This document shows, piece after piece, positions 26,577 to 34,670 of a DNA stretch of 64,000 bases. Positions within the stretch are counted from its first letter, which is position 1, and every line of letters begins with the position of its first letter. The translations under genes and the position numbers were made by a program. Source of the DNA: Dryocola sp032051265. GTDB taxonomy: Bacteria; Pseudomonadota; Gammaproteobacteria; Enterobacterales; Enterobacteriaceae. The notes under the pieces are model-generated. The model made no database searches. It was not told the origin of the DNA and saw nothing but the letters and a program-made list of their open reading frames with translations. The stretch is taken from positions 1 to 64,000 of the forward strand of contig DAMBYU010000004.1 in NCBI GenBank assembly GCA_032051265.1. Direction: 5' to 3'.

Positions 26577-27521
26577 TTAAACCCGGCCGTTTTCTCCGCG
26601 TCCGTTGCTTTCTCGCACGCCCTGGTACAATTGTGCCACCTTCACAAAATATTCCGTCAGATAGTTAATACACACCTGCACCTTCAACGGCAGTTTGTCC
26701 TTTTCGGTATAGAGCGCATATACCGGCCGCGGATCCGACTGGTAGCGGGGGAATAAGATCTCCAGCTCACCGTTGTTGATCTCATCGATCACCCACATCA
26801 GTGGTACATAGGCGATCCCGGCACCGGCTTTCAGCCAGCGTGAAAGCGTCATCGGATCGTTTGTCACAAAACGGCCTTGTGGAAGCATACGCGTGGAGAT
26901 GCCTTCCGGGGCGATGAGTTCAAATTCATTATCAGGACGCACGCTATATTCCAGCCATGAATGGTTTGCCAGATCGGCCGGTTTTTCCGGTATGGCATTT
27001 TGCTGCAGGTAGCTTTTCGAGGCGCAGATAACCATCGGCATCGACCCGAGTCGTTTTGAAAACAGGCTGGAGTCCTGGAGCGCGCCCACGCGAATCACCA
27101 CGTCGAGACCATCTGCAATCAAATCCGGGGCAGGGATGCCGGTCACCAGGTTAACCTTGAGTCCTGGGTACTCTTTGAGCATATCCGCAGTCATATTTGC
27201 CAGCACATTCTGTGCCATGGTTGAAGAACTGCCGATTCGCAGCGTGCCAATGGGGGTATTGTTGAAGGCGTAGAGTTGCTCATGCACCTCCTGAACCTCA
27301 TGTAACATCTTGCGGCAGCCGAGATAGTAAATTTTACCCGCTTCGGTAAGGCCAATGCTGCGGGTGCTGCGGTTTAACAGCTTTACCTGCAGCTCGTCTT
27401 CAAGCCTGGAAACCGTCTGGCTGATGGACGATACGCTCATCTGCAGTTGCCTTGCGGCGGCGGTAAAAGAGCCGAGATCGACCACTTTGGCAAAAACCGA
27501 CATGCGCTTAAGTCTTTCCAT
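26577..27521 (-). CDS. aaeR: LysR-type regulator AaeR
   Basis: Transcription activator of aaeXAB that responds to aromatic carboxylic acids such as p-hydroxybenzoate. The 314-residue chain has the LysR helix-turn-helix at the N-terminus (FTAAARQLQMSVSSISQTVSRLEDEL, about residues 19-44) and a periplasmic-binding-protein-like effector domain. It is transcribed away from aaeX, and the 183-base divergent gap is the expected operator region. A CRP-like site sits 19 bases upstream of its start codon. Identity is supported by sequence and by the unbroken aaeR-aaeXAB linkage. Confidence 0.94.
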   Translation of the reverse strand: MERLKRMSVFAKVVDLGSFTAAARQLQMSVSSISQTVSRLEDELQVKLLNRSTRSIGLTEAGKIYYLGCRKMLHEVQEVHEQLYAFNNTPIGTLRIGSSSTMAQNVLANMTADMLKEYPGLKVNLVTGIPAPDLIADGLDVVIRVGALQDSSLFSKRLGSMPMVICASKSYLQQNAIPEKPADLANHSWLEYSVRPDNEFELIAPEGISTRMLPQGRFVTNDPMTLSRWLKAGAGIAYVPLMWVIDEINNGELEILFPRYQSDPRPVYALYTEKDKLPLKVQVCINYLTEYFVKVAQLYQGVRESNGRGENGRV

Positions 27522-27539
27522 TGTTCACTCTGAGTTAAA

Positions 27540-27555
27540 AGTGATTTAGATCACA
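27540..27555. promoter_or_regulatory. CRP-like site between aaeR and aaeX
   Basis: The bases read AGTGA-N6-TCACA, one mismatch from the CRP half-site pair TGTGA-N6-TCACA. Its position in the divergent gap would allow control of aaeR, aaeXAB or both. No experimental claim is made. Confidence 0.55.
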
Positions 27556-27704
27556 TATTATAGATAACAAGGTAACAGTTACGTTAATATATTATTATTA
27601 ACACAGCCCAAACCCGCGTTCTCGTCTGCCGTTCCCGGCAATCCTTTAGTCGCGGATAACCATCCAGGGCCTGTGTCGCCTGCACTGTCCTTAACAAGGT
27701 TAAC

Positions 27705-27908
27705 ATGAGTTTATTTCCAGTTATCGTGATATTCGGTCTTTCCTTTCCACCGATATTCTTTGAGCTGATCGTTTCACTGGCGGCTTTCTGGCTGGTGCGC
27801 CGTTTGCTTACCCCTACGGGTATCTATGATTTTGTCTGGCATCCGGCATTATTCAATACAGCGCTGTACTGCTGCCTGTTTTATCTGATCTCGCAGCTGT
27901 TTGTTTGA
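27705..27908 (+). CDS. aaeX: Small membrane protein AaeX
   Basis: Sixty-seven-residue hydrophobic protein with two membrane helices (about residues 4-30 and 46-66). It begins the aaeXAB operon and belongs to the DUF1656 family usually encoded before a membrane-fusion protein and an AaeB-type pump. Its role in efflux of aromatic acids is not defined. It is separated from aaeA by only seven bases. Confidence 0.93.
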   Translation: MSLFPVIVIFGLSFPPIFFELIVSLAAFWLVRRLLTPTGIYDFVWHPALFNTALYCCLFYLISQLFV

Positions 27909-27915
27909 GGTTGAT

Positions 27916-28848
27916 GTGAAAACACTTACAAGAAAAATGATCCGTACCGCCATCACGCTGATTCTGGTGCTGGTGGCCTTCATCGCTATCTTCCGCGCCT
28001 GGGTGTTTTACACCGAATCACCCTGGACGCGTGACGCCCGTTTTACCGCGGACGTTGTCGCGATCGCTCCTGACGTTTCCGGGCTGATTACTGCCGTAAA
28101 CGTGCATGACAACCAGTTAGTTAAAAAAGACCAGGTGCTGTTTACAATCGACCAGCCGCGCTATCAAAAGGCGCTGGAAGAGGCGCAGGCAGACGTTGCC
28201 TATTATCAGGCGCTGGCGAGTGAAAAACGCCGTGAAGCCGGGCGCCGTAACAAGCTTGGCATTCAGGCGATGTCGCGCGAAGAGATCGATCAATCGAATA
28301 ACGTGCTGCAAACCGTGCTGCACCAGCAGGCAAAAGCTGAGGCAACGCGCGACCTGGCGCAGCTTGATCTGCAACGTACCGTTGTTCGCGCACCGGCAGA
28401 TGGCTGGGTGACCAACCTGAACGTGCACGGCGGCGAGTTTATTACTCGTGGCTCGCCGGTGGTGGCGCTGGTGAAACAGCACTCTTTCTACATTCTTGCC
28501 TATATGGAAGAGACCAAGCTTGAAGGGATCCGCCCGGGGTATCGCGTGCAAATAACGCCGCTGGGCAGCAACCGTGTATTACGCGGCACAGTAGATAGCA
28601 TCTCAGCCGGCGTCACTAACGCCAGCAGCACCAGCGATGCAAAAGGCATGGCAACCGTGGATTCCAACCTTGAATGGGTTCGCCTCGCACAGCGCGTGCC
28701 GGTACGTATTCGTCTGGATGAGCAGCAGGGCAACCTGTATCCGGCAGGCACCACGGCTACGGTCGTCGTCACCGGTGAGAAAGATCGCGATACCGAGCAC
28801 GATTCCGCATTTATGAAATTCATGCATCGCCTGCGTGAGTTTGGGTAA
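27916..28848 (+). CDS. aaeA: p-Hydroxybenzoic acid efflux pump, membrane-fusion subunit AaeA
   Basis: Periplasmic adaptor of the AaeAB pump. The GTG at 27916, preceded by GAGG, gives 310 residues as in E. coli; the longer frame at 27901 starts inside aaeX. It has one membrane helix (about residues 10-30), a biotinyl/lipoyl half-motif (VAIAPDVSGLITAVNVHDNQLVKKDQVLF), an alpha-helical hairpin (about 80-140), and the second lipoyl half APADGWVTNLNV near 155-166. aaeB follows after 11 bases. Confidence 0.96.
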   Translation: MKTLTRKMIRTAITLILVLVAFIAIFRAWVFYTESPWTRDARFTADVVAIAPDVSGLITAVNVHDNQLVKKDQVLFTIDQPRYQKALEEAQADVAYYQALASEKRREAGRRNKLGIQAMSREEIDQSNNVLQTVLHQQAKAEATRDLAQLDLQRTVVRAPADGWVTNLNVHGGEFITRGSPVVALVKQHSFYILAYMEETKLEGIRPGYRVQITPLGSNRVLRGTVDSISAGVTNASSTSDAKGMATVDSNLEWVRLAQRVPVRIRLDEQQGNLYPAGTTATVVVTGEKDRDTEHDSAFMKFMHRLREFG

Positions 28849-28859
28849 GACTGGCGGCT

Positions 28860-30821
28860 ATGTATTCTATCTCCCGACTGCATCTGCGCTTTGCATTTAA
28901 GCTGGCGTTTGCCATCGTGCTGGCGCTGTTTGTGGGTTTCCACTTTCAGCTCGAAACGCCGCGCTGGGCCGTATTAACCGCTGCGCTGGTAGCGGCTGGC
29001 CCCGCGTTCGCGGCGGGCGGTGAACCCTATTCAGGCGCTATTCGCTATCGCGGTATGCTGCGTATCATCGGTACATTTATCGGGTGTGTCGCGGCGCTAA
29101 TCATTATCACCTCGATGATTCGCGCGCCGGTTGTGATGCTGCTGGTGTGCTGTATCTGGGCCGGCTTTTGTACCTGGATCTCTTCGCTGGTTAAAGTGGA
29201 GAACTCCTACGCCTGGGGTTTATCTGGCTACACGGCGCTGATCATTGTCGTCACCATTCAGATGGATCCGGTCACCACGCCGCAATTTGCCGTTGAGCGC
29301 TGTAGCGAAATCGTTATTGGCATCGTCTGCGCTATCCTTGCGGATTTGCTCTTCTCCCCGCGCTCTATCAAGCAGGAAATTGACCGTGAGCTCGATAGCC
29401 TGCTGGTGGATCACTATCGGCTGATGCAGCTTTGCATCGCACACGGGAATAAAGAAGAGGTCGATAAAGCCTGGAGCGGCATGGTGCGGCGCACTACCGC
29501 GCTTGCGGGGATGCGCAGCAACCTCAACATCGAATCTGCACGCTGGGGACAGGCAAATCGCCGCCTGAAGGCGATAAATACGCTCTCCCTGACGCTGATT
29601 ACCCAGGCCTGTGAAACGTTTCTGATTCAGGACACGCGCCCTGAATTTGTCTCGCCAGCATTCAGAATACTGTTTGCAAAGCCGGTAGAAACCGCGGCGG
29701 ATGTCCATAAACAGATGAAAGTGTTAAGGCGCGTCATCTCCTCCTCCGGCGAGAAACACACGCCTGTCACCATCAGTACCTGGGTTGGTGCCGCGACGCG
29801 TTACCTGCTGTTAAAACATGGCGTAACAAGCAATACCCGTATCAGCGCCGTAGAAGAAGAGATTCTGACGGACGAAGTGGTTATCAAGGTTCAGTCGGCA
29901 GAACGCCACCATGCGATGATTAACTTCTGGCGCACCACGATTTCTTGCCTGCTGGGCAGCCTGTTTTGGCTGTGGACCGGCTGGACCTCCGGCAGCGGGG
30001 CGATGGTAATGATTGCCGTCGTGACGTCCCTTGCGATGCGACTGCCCAATCCGCGCATGGTATCGCTGGACTTCCTTTACGGCATGCTGGTTGCGCTGCC
30101 GCTTGGCGCACTCTATTTTTTGGTTGTCATTCCCGCCACCCAGCAAAGCATGCTGTTGCTGTGTATCAGCCTTGCGCTACTGGGCTTCTTTATCGGTATA
30201 GAAGTGCAAAAGCGGCGGCTGGGATCGATGGGGGCGCTAGCCGGGACGATTAACGTTATCGTGCTGGATAACCCGATGACTTTTCACTTCAGCACCTTCC
30301 TTGATAACGCGCTGGGGCAAATCGTCGGCTGTTTCCTGGCGATGATGGTCATTCTGCTGGTGCGGGATAACTCCAAAGAGCGTACCGGGCGCACGCTGCT
30401 TAATCAGTTTGTATCGGCTGCGGTTTCCGCGCTGACCACTAACAGCCGCCGCCGTAAAGAAAATCATCTGCCGGCGCTTTATCAGCAGCTTTTCCTGCTG
30501 TTGAATACCTTCCCGGGCGATATCGATCGCTACCGTCTGGCGCTGACGCTTATCATCGCGCACCAAAGATTGCGCGACGCGCCTATCCCGGTGAATGCCG
30601 ATTTGTCTGCTTTCCATCGACAGCTTCGTAACACGGCGGACAAAGTGACCTCAGCCGCCAGTGATGATAAGCGGCGTCGTTACTTCGAGAAGCTATTGGG
30701 CGAGCTGGACATTTACCAGGAAAAACTCCGTATCTGGGAGGCGCCGCTGCAGGTTACCGAGCCGGTGAAAAGGCTGACGGATATGCTGCATAAGTACCAG
30801 CACACGCTGATAGACGCATAG
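28860..30821 (+). CDS. aaeB: p-Hydroxybenzoic acid efflux pump subunit AaeB
   Basis: Inner-membrane pump of the aromatic acid exporter family (FUSC/PET type), 653 residues. Two blocks of about five or six helices (residues 10-170 and 365-500) alternate with two cytoplasmic parts, the typical repeated layout. The opening LAFAIVLALFVGFHFQLETPRWAVLTA is characteristic. It expels aromatic carboxylates, acting as a relief valve, when AaeR is induced. A terminator follows at 30833, so the next gene is probably transcribed separately. Confidence 0.96.
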   Translation: MYSISRLHLRFAFKLAFAIVLALFVGFHFQLETPRWAVLTAALVAAGPAFAAGGEPYSGAIRYRGMLRIIGTFIGCVAALIIITSMIRAPVVMLLVCCIWAGFCTWISSLVKVENSYAWGLSGYTALIIVVTIQMDPVTTPQFAVERCSEIVIGIVCAILADLLFSPRSIKQEIDRELDSLLVDHYRLMQLCIAHGNKEEVDKAWSGMVRRTTALAGMRSNLNIESARWGQANRRLKAINTLSLTLITQACETFLIQDTRPEFVSPAFRILFAKPVETAADVHKQMKVLRRVISSSGEKHTPVTISTWVGAATRYLLLKHGVTSNTRISAVEEEILTDEVVIKVQSAERHHAMINFWRTTISCLLGSLFWLWTGWTSGSGAMVMIAVVTSLAMRLPNPRMVSLDFLYGMLVALPLGALYFLVVIPATQQSMLLLCISLALLGFFIGIEVQKRRLGSMGALAGTINVIVLDNPMTFHFSTFLDNALGQIVGCFLAMMVILLVRDNSKERTGRTLLNQFVSAAVSALTTNSRRRKENHLPALYQQLFLLLNTFPGDIDRYRLALTLIIAHQRLRDAPIPVNADLSAFHRQLRNTADKVTSAASDDKRRRYFEKLLGELDIYQEKLRIWEAPLQVTEPVKRLTDMLHKYQHTLIDA

Positions 30822-30832
30822 CCAGTACCCTG

Positions 30833-30859
30833 AAGCCGACCCCATGCGTCGGCTTTTTT
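30833..30859 (+). terminator. Terminator after aaeB
   Basis: An 8-bp stem (30833-30840 with 30848-30855) is followed by six T, 11 bases after the aaeB stop codon. Confidence 0.9.
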
Positions 30860-30900
30860 GTATCTATACTTACCCGATGTGCAATACCTGACAGGAGAAA

Positions 30901-32358
30901 ATGATGACAATTCAGGTGCTCCAGGACAGTGAACTTTTCAATACCGGCTATCTGGTTAACGGGGAATGGCGCAAGCTTAATAACACTTTTGATGTGCTGA
31001 ACCCGGCGACGGGCGAGGTGGTAGCCCAGGTGGCGAAAGCCGGTAAGAAAGAGACGGAAGAAGCTATCGCTGCGGCGGCAAATGCCTTCCCGGCATGGCG
31101 TGCGAAAACCGCAAAAGAGCGTTCAACGATCCTTTATCGCTGGTACCAGCTCATTATCGAAAATAAAAGCTGGCTGGGTCAGCTTATGACCACAGAACAG
31201 GGCAAGCCGCTGAAAGAGGCCGAGGGCGAAGTTGAATACGCCGCGAGCTTTATTCAGTGGTTTGCTGAACAGGCTAAACGTGCCAATGGCGAAATTATTC
31301 CACCCGTCAAACCCGGCTCGCGGATCCTCGCGACGCGTGAACCGATTGGCGTGGTAGCCGCGATCACCCCATGGAATTTCCCGCTGGCAATGCTGACCCG
31401 TAAGCTCGGTCCGGCGCTGGCCGCAGGTTGTACCGCGATAATCAAGCCTGCCAACAATACGCCGCTTTGCGCTTTTGCTTTACTGGCCCTGGCGAAACAG
31501 GCTGGCGTGCCGGATGGCGTTCTGAATGCGGTCGCGGGCAACACCCCGGAAATCAGCGATGCGATCATGGTCAGTCACGAGGTGCGCAAAATCTCCTTCA
31601 CCGGTTCTACCGCCGTGGGCAAAACGCTGGTGCGTAACGCTGCTGAAACCATGAAAAAGGTGTCGATGGAGCTGGGTGGTAACGCGCCGTATATTGTGTT
31701 TGACGATGCTGATATTGATGAAGCCGTAAAGGGCGCGATTGCGAATAAATTCCGTAATGCAGGGCAGGTTTGCGTTAGCGTGAACCGGTTTTTTATTCAG
31801 GAAGGGGTTTACGATCGGTTCGTCAACAAACTGGCGGAAGCGGTTAAGGCGCTCAAGGTCGGTAATGGTATGGATGAGGGGGTGGTTGTCGGGCCGCTTA
31901 TCGAAAAATCTGCCATAGATAAAGTCCGCGAGCATGTGGAAGACGCGTTAGCCAAAGGCGGCAAAGCGCTGACGGGGGGCAAAAGCCACGATCTGGGCGG
32001 CAACTTCTGGCAGCCAACGGTCATCATCGATGCAAACGACGAGATGAAGCTGGCGCAGGAAGAAACCTTTGGCCCGCTGGCGGCATGCTTTAGCTTTAAA
32101 ACTGAAGAGGAAGTTATCAGGCGAGCCAACCATACTCCATTTGGCCTGGCGGCTTACTTCTATACGCAAAGTCTGCAACGCGTGTTCCGCGTCTCGCAGG
32201 CGCTTGAAAGCGGGATGATCGGCATTAACGAATGCGCCGTATCGACCGAGCTGGGGCCGTTTGGCGGAGTGAAAGAGTCCGGCCTTGGCCGGGAAGGCTC
32301 GGTGCTGGGGCTTGACGAATATCTGGAAGTTAAAACCCTGCATATTGGCGGCCTGTAG
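30901..32358 (+). CDS. Aldehyde dehydrogenase of the succinate-semialdehyde dehydrogenase type
   Basis: NAD(P)-dependent aldehyde dehydrogenase, 485 residues. Visible motifs are ITPWNFP near 156-162, the cofactor loop FTGSTAVG near 233-240, the general base Glu257 in MELGGNAP, and the catalytic Cys291 in GQVCVSVNRF. The whole is closest to GabD-type succinate-semialdehyde dehydrogenases, but GabD usually has GQTCVCANR, so the residues around the nucleophile differ and the substrate is uncertain. AGGAG is better spaced for a start three bases later. It sits between aaeB and yhcO, which are neighbours in E. coli K-12, so it is an accessory insertion. A TATACT -10-like box lies at 30865-30870. 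Confidence 0.88.
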   Translation: MMTIQVLQDSELFNTGYLVNGEWRKLNNTFDVLNPATGEVVAQVAKAGKKETEEAIAAAANAFPAWRAKTAKERSTILYRWYQLIIENKSWLGQLMTTEQGKPLKEAEGEVEYAASFIQWFAEQAKRANGEIIPPVKPGSRILATREPIGVVAAITPWNFPLAMLTRKLGPALAAGCTAIIKPANNTPLCAFALLALAKQAGVPDGVLNAVAGNTPEISDAIMVSHEVRKISFTGSTAVGKTLVRNAAETMKKVSMELGGNAPYIVFDDADIDEAVKGAIANKFRNAGQVCVSVNRFFIQEGVYDRFVNKLAEAVKALKVGNGMDEGVVVGPLIEKSAIDKVREHVEDALAKGGKALTGGKSHDLGGNFWQPTVIIDANDEMKLAQEETFGPLAACFSFKTEEEVIRRANHTPFGLAAYFYTQSLQRVFRVSQALESGMIGINECAVSTELGPFGGVKESGLGREGSVLGLDEYLEVKTLHIGGL

Positions 32359-32399
32359 ACGTATGGCGGCACGGCGTAAGCCTTGTTGGGGTGCCAGAA

Positions 32400-32672
32400 A
32401 TGAAAAAATATATTTTTGATTTTAACGAGATAGAGGATCAGCCGGGGTTCTATCGCCATTTTATCCAGGCGTTTTCACTGGAGAAAAAGCAGATCCACGA
32501 TCTCGATAGCTTATGGGATGTGGTAGTGGGAGGAATTTTGCCTCTCCCGGTGGAGATTGAATTTATTCATCTGCCGGAGATAAAAAGGCGGCGTTATGGC
32601 GCGCTGATCCTGCTGTTTGACGAAGCGGAAGAGGAGCTGGAAGGGCAGCTCCGCTTTAATATTCGCGTTTAA
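32400..32672 (+). CDS. yhcO: Barstar-family protein YhcO
   Basis: Small acidic cytoplasmic protein of the barstar (ribonuclease inhibitor) family. I start at the ATG of MKKYIFDFNEIED, giving 90 residues like E. coli YhcO, rather than the GTG nine bases earlier. The family features DLDSLWDVVVG and the acidic C-terminus LIFDEAEEELEG-like run are present. No barnase-type ribonuclease gene lies beside it, so its target is unknown. It is convergent with the yhcN pair. Confidence 0.93.
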   Translation: MKKYIFDFNEIEDQPGFYRHFIQAFSLEKKQIHDLDSLWDVVVGGILPLPVEIEFIHLPEIKRRRYGALILLFDEAEEELEGQLRFNIRV

Positions 32673-32678
32673 CAGACA

Positions 32679-32704
32679 TAAAAAAGCCCCCGGCGAACGG
32701 GGGC
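32679..32704 (-). terminator. Terminator after the first yhcN copy
   Basis: A GCCCCC...GGGGGC stem (32686-32691 with 32699-32704) is followed on the minus strand by a T-run. On the plus strand there is no T-run after it, so it mainly serves the yhcN transcript. Confidence 0.82.
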
Positions 32705-32731
32705 AAAGTCGTCGGACATGACGACGAGGGT

Positions 32732-32998
32732 TTATTTATACAGTTCAGCGGTGGCGTGCCAGGTATCACCTGTACGAGCTTCGGTGATGCGATAGGCTGA
32801 AGCGCCTTTCTCTGTCGCCTTCTGTGATAATTCGTGACGCATATCCATCGGCGCGCTACCTGTCTGGCTGACGGAGATGCTACCTAAAGAGTGCATACCT
32901 TGCGTCTGCTCGCTGGTAATTTGATGCGCTGCTGCGTTAGCACCAAAAGAGAGAACGGACAGAAGGCTAAGGGCGGCGATGGTTGATTTGGTTTTCAT
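32732..32998 (-). CDS. YhcN-family periplasmic stress protein, copy 1
   Basis: Secreted protein of 88 residues in the DUF1471 (YdgH/BhsA/McbA) family, which responds to acid, peroxide or biofilm conditions. The signal peptide is MKTKSTIAALSLLSVLSFGANA, and the mature domain starts after AAH. The domain shows the repeated family core SISVS, PMDM, KGASAYRITEAR and WHATAELYK. It is a tandem paralogue of the gene at 33124. Either could be the counterpart of E. coli yhcN; this copy has the TGDTWHATAELYK ending and the same 88-residue scale. Confidence 0.9.
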   Translation of the reverse strand: MKTKSTIAALSLLSVLSFGANAAAHQITSEQTQGMHSLGSISVSQTGSAPMDMRHELSQKATEKGASAYRITEARTGDTWHATAELYK

Positions 32999-33123
32999 TA
33001 TGTCTACTCCTGAATAGGTTTCCCAACGGCCGGAAGGGCTAAATTGCGATTTTTGTTCTTAGGGCCGTTGAGGGGGATTATCGTTGCTAAGGGCTTACCT
33101 GGGCCTGCTTACATCACTGAATG

Positions 33124-33390
33124 TTATTTATACAATTCAGCCGTTGCGTGCCACTGGTCACCGGAGCGCGCTTCAATGATGCGATAAGAAGATGCACCTT
33201 CCTGCTCCGCTTTTTGCGCCAGTTTCTGATGCATATCCATAGGCGAACTACCGATACCGCTTACGGAAACGGTACCCACCGGCTGGAGGTTTTGTGCACC
33301 ATCGGCATCAACCGATGAGGCAGCAAAAGCGCCAAAGGAAAGCATCGAAAGCAGGCTTGCGGTAACTAAAGTGTTTTTCATGTTCATCAT
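33124..33390 (-). CDS. YhcN-family periplasmic stress protein, copy 2
   Basis: Second DUF1471 protein, 88 residues from the ATG at 33390, which GAGG precedes by five bases; methionines at 33387 and 33381 are alternatives, while the longer frame from 33423 lacks support. The signal peptide ends in GAFA, and the mature domain again has VSVSG, SSPMDM and WHATAELYK. By eye 35 of the last 63 residues are identical to copy 1. A TATACT -10 box lies at 33451-33456 on the minus strand. The 126 bases between the copies hold no terminator, so both could be on one transcript. Confidence 0.9.
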   Translation of the reverse strand: MMNMKNTLVTASLLSMLSFGAFAASSVDADGAQNLQPVGTVSVSGIGSSPMDMHQKLAQKAEQEGASSYRIIEARSGDQWHATAELYK

Positions 33391-33429
33391 TTTTACCTCG
33401 TCGTATTCTTTTGTTTGGGTCATCGTTTC

Positions 33430-33529
33430 GTGACCTTCATCACAAAATCAAGTATACACTAATAACGTAAAAAATTAATACCCTGCTAACAGTTTCCAAT
33501 GAAACTTTATGTTAACAGGGTGTTTTTTT
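33430..33529 (+). ncRNA. Candidate small RNA or orphan terminator upstream of yhcN copy 2
   Basis: A 12-bp stem with one mismatch (33480-33491 with 33510-33521), containing an inner GTTTC/GAAAC pair, is followed by seven T on the plus strand, although no plus-strand gene precedes it. A weak promoter (GTGACC, 17 bases, TATACA) at 33430-33458 could start a transcript of about 65 nt. The hairpin could instead stop minus-strand read-through from argR. The rest of the 377-base yhcN-argR gap shows nothing else I can support. Confidence 0.25.
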
Positions 33530-33717
33530 ATTACCTTTAGTTATTAAAAATGGATTTTCAGTGCTAATATTTTTATAAAAATAAAGGAAATCAAGGGGAT
33601 GGCGAGATTTGATTATTTGTGCGGTCTGTAACAGAACAAACTATATTTTAGCGAGATGATTACTGGAGATATGTGCTGTAAGGATGAAACGAAACGGTTG
33701 ATTACGCAGGAACAGGA

Positions 33718-33751
33718 AGATAAAGAAGAATTACCCGCCATGGCGGCGGGT
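33718..33751 (-). terminator. Probable argR terminator
   Basis: A 7-bp GC stem (33733-33739 with 33745-33751) lies 16 bases after the argR stop codon and is followed on the minus strand by a T-rich tract AATTCTTCTTT. Confidence 0.6.
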
Positions 33752-33767
33752 AGGGCAGGCGTGAAGC

Positions 33768-34238
33768 TTACAGCTCTTGTTCGAACAGAACGAGAATGGC
33801 TTCGTAGAGTTCTTTTACCGTGAAGTCGCGGGCGGGGGTCGTAAAGATAGTGTCATCCCCGGCAATGGTACCGAGAATACCTTCCGCTTTACCTAATGAG
33901 TCCAGCAGACGGGCGATCAGCTGCGCCGCGCCAGGGCTTGTATGGATAACCACCACCGCATTGTTATAGTCGATATCCAGCACCAGATTCTTCAGCGGGC
34001 TGGAGGTGGTGGGTACGCCAAGCTCGGCGGGCAGGCAATAGACCATCTCCATTTTTGCATTACGAGTGCGTACCGCGCCAAACTTGGTCAGCATGCGGGA
34101 AACTTTGGACTGGTTTATATTGTCAAAACCGTCGTTCTGCAACGCATGAACGATCTCGCCCTGAGAACTGAATTTCTCTTCTTTTAACAGCGACTTGAAG
34201 GCCTTAATCAATTCTTCTTGTTTTGAGGAGTTACGCAT
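33768..34238 (-). CDS. argR: Arginine repressor
   Basis: Hexameric, arginine-responsive regulator of arginine biosynthesis and uptake, also needed for Xer recombination at cer sites. The ATG at 34238 gives 156 residues, the E. coli length; the longer frame from 34280 enters the operator. The winged-helix N-terminus (about 1-70, NINQSKVSRMLTKFGAVRTRN) binds ARG boxes, and the C-terminal domain contains the arginine-binding GTIAGDDTIF near 123-132. Two ARG boxes lie just upstream, so it should repress itself. It is divergent from mdh, as in E. coli. Confidence 0.98.
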   Translation of the reverse strand: MRNSSKQEELIKAFKSLLKEEKFSSQGEIVHALQNDGFDNINQSKVSRMLTKFGAVRTRNAKMEMVYCLPAELGVPTTSSPLKNLVLDIDYNNAVVVIHTSPGAAQLIARLLDSLGKAEGILGTIAGDDTIFTTPARDFTVKELYEAILVLFEQEL

Positions 34239-34263
34239 GAGCCACCTGTGTATAGGTAAACGA

Positions 34264-34301
34264 ATAACATTATTATGCATTTAAATGAATTTTTATGCAA
34301 A
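34264..34301 (-). promoter_or_regulatory. Two ARG boxes in the argR operator
   Basis: The better box has the core TGAAT-TTTT-ATGCA (34286-34299), one mismatch from TGAAT-N4-ATTCA. A weaker box has its core at 34266-34279. The two 18-bp sites are separated by two bases, the spacing reported for E. coli argR, instead of the usual three. Confidence 0.65.
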
Positions 34302-34670
34302 TGCATGAAAGGGCGTTAGCCTGAAATAATGTTATGAAAGAGACGAATTTTATCAAATTTCGTTATCGAGAAACATGCCTGTGTCACGACTCGTAAATAA
34401 GCTGGCAAGTAAACTAAATGTTATCAAAATGATGTTGTTTTGATGCGACGGTAAGGTGTAATGTAACCGCCGTTGATGTGACAACATCAGGTAGTGACCG
34501 GGCGCCCAGGCGTCGTTTCCACCCGGCGAGTAAATGCAGCAGTAACGCACGAGGATTGCGTAGTGTCGCAGTCTGAAAGCGAGAAGATTGTAATTACCCC
34601 TTCTCTGGATTATGGTCGCCACCGCATGGAGTTACGGCACGTTTTTGCTAACCATAATAAGGAGTTTAGG
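34302..34670 (+). promoter_or_regulatory. argR-mdh divergent region, mdh leader
   Basis: Together with the ARG boxes, the divergent gap is 432 bases. The frame of mdh is open back to 34494, but that part resembles no protein and the conserved start is at 34671. Promoters for mdh must lie here; candidates such as TAATGT near 34460 are too weak to assign. Confidence 0.4.

Noticed and set aside
33656..33829. A 57-codon plus-strand frame between yhcN and argR
   Set aside because: More than a third lies antisense to argR, including the terminator, and no family is recognised.
34494..34670. A 59-codon extension before mdh
   Set aside because: The frame is open by chance; AAGGAG and the conserved Mdh start are at 34671.
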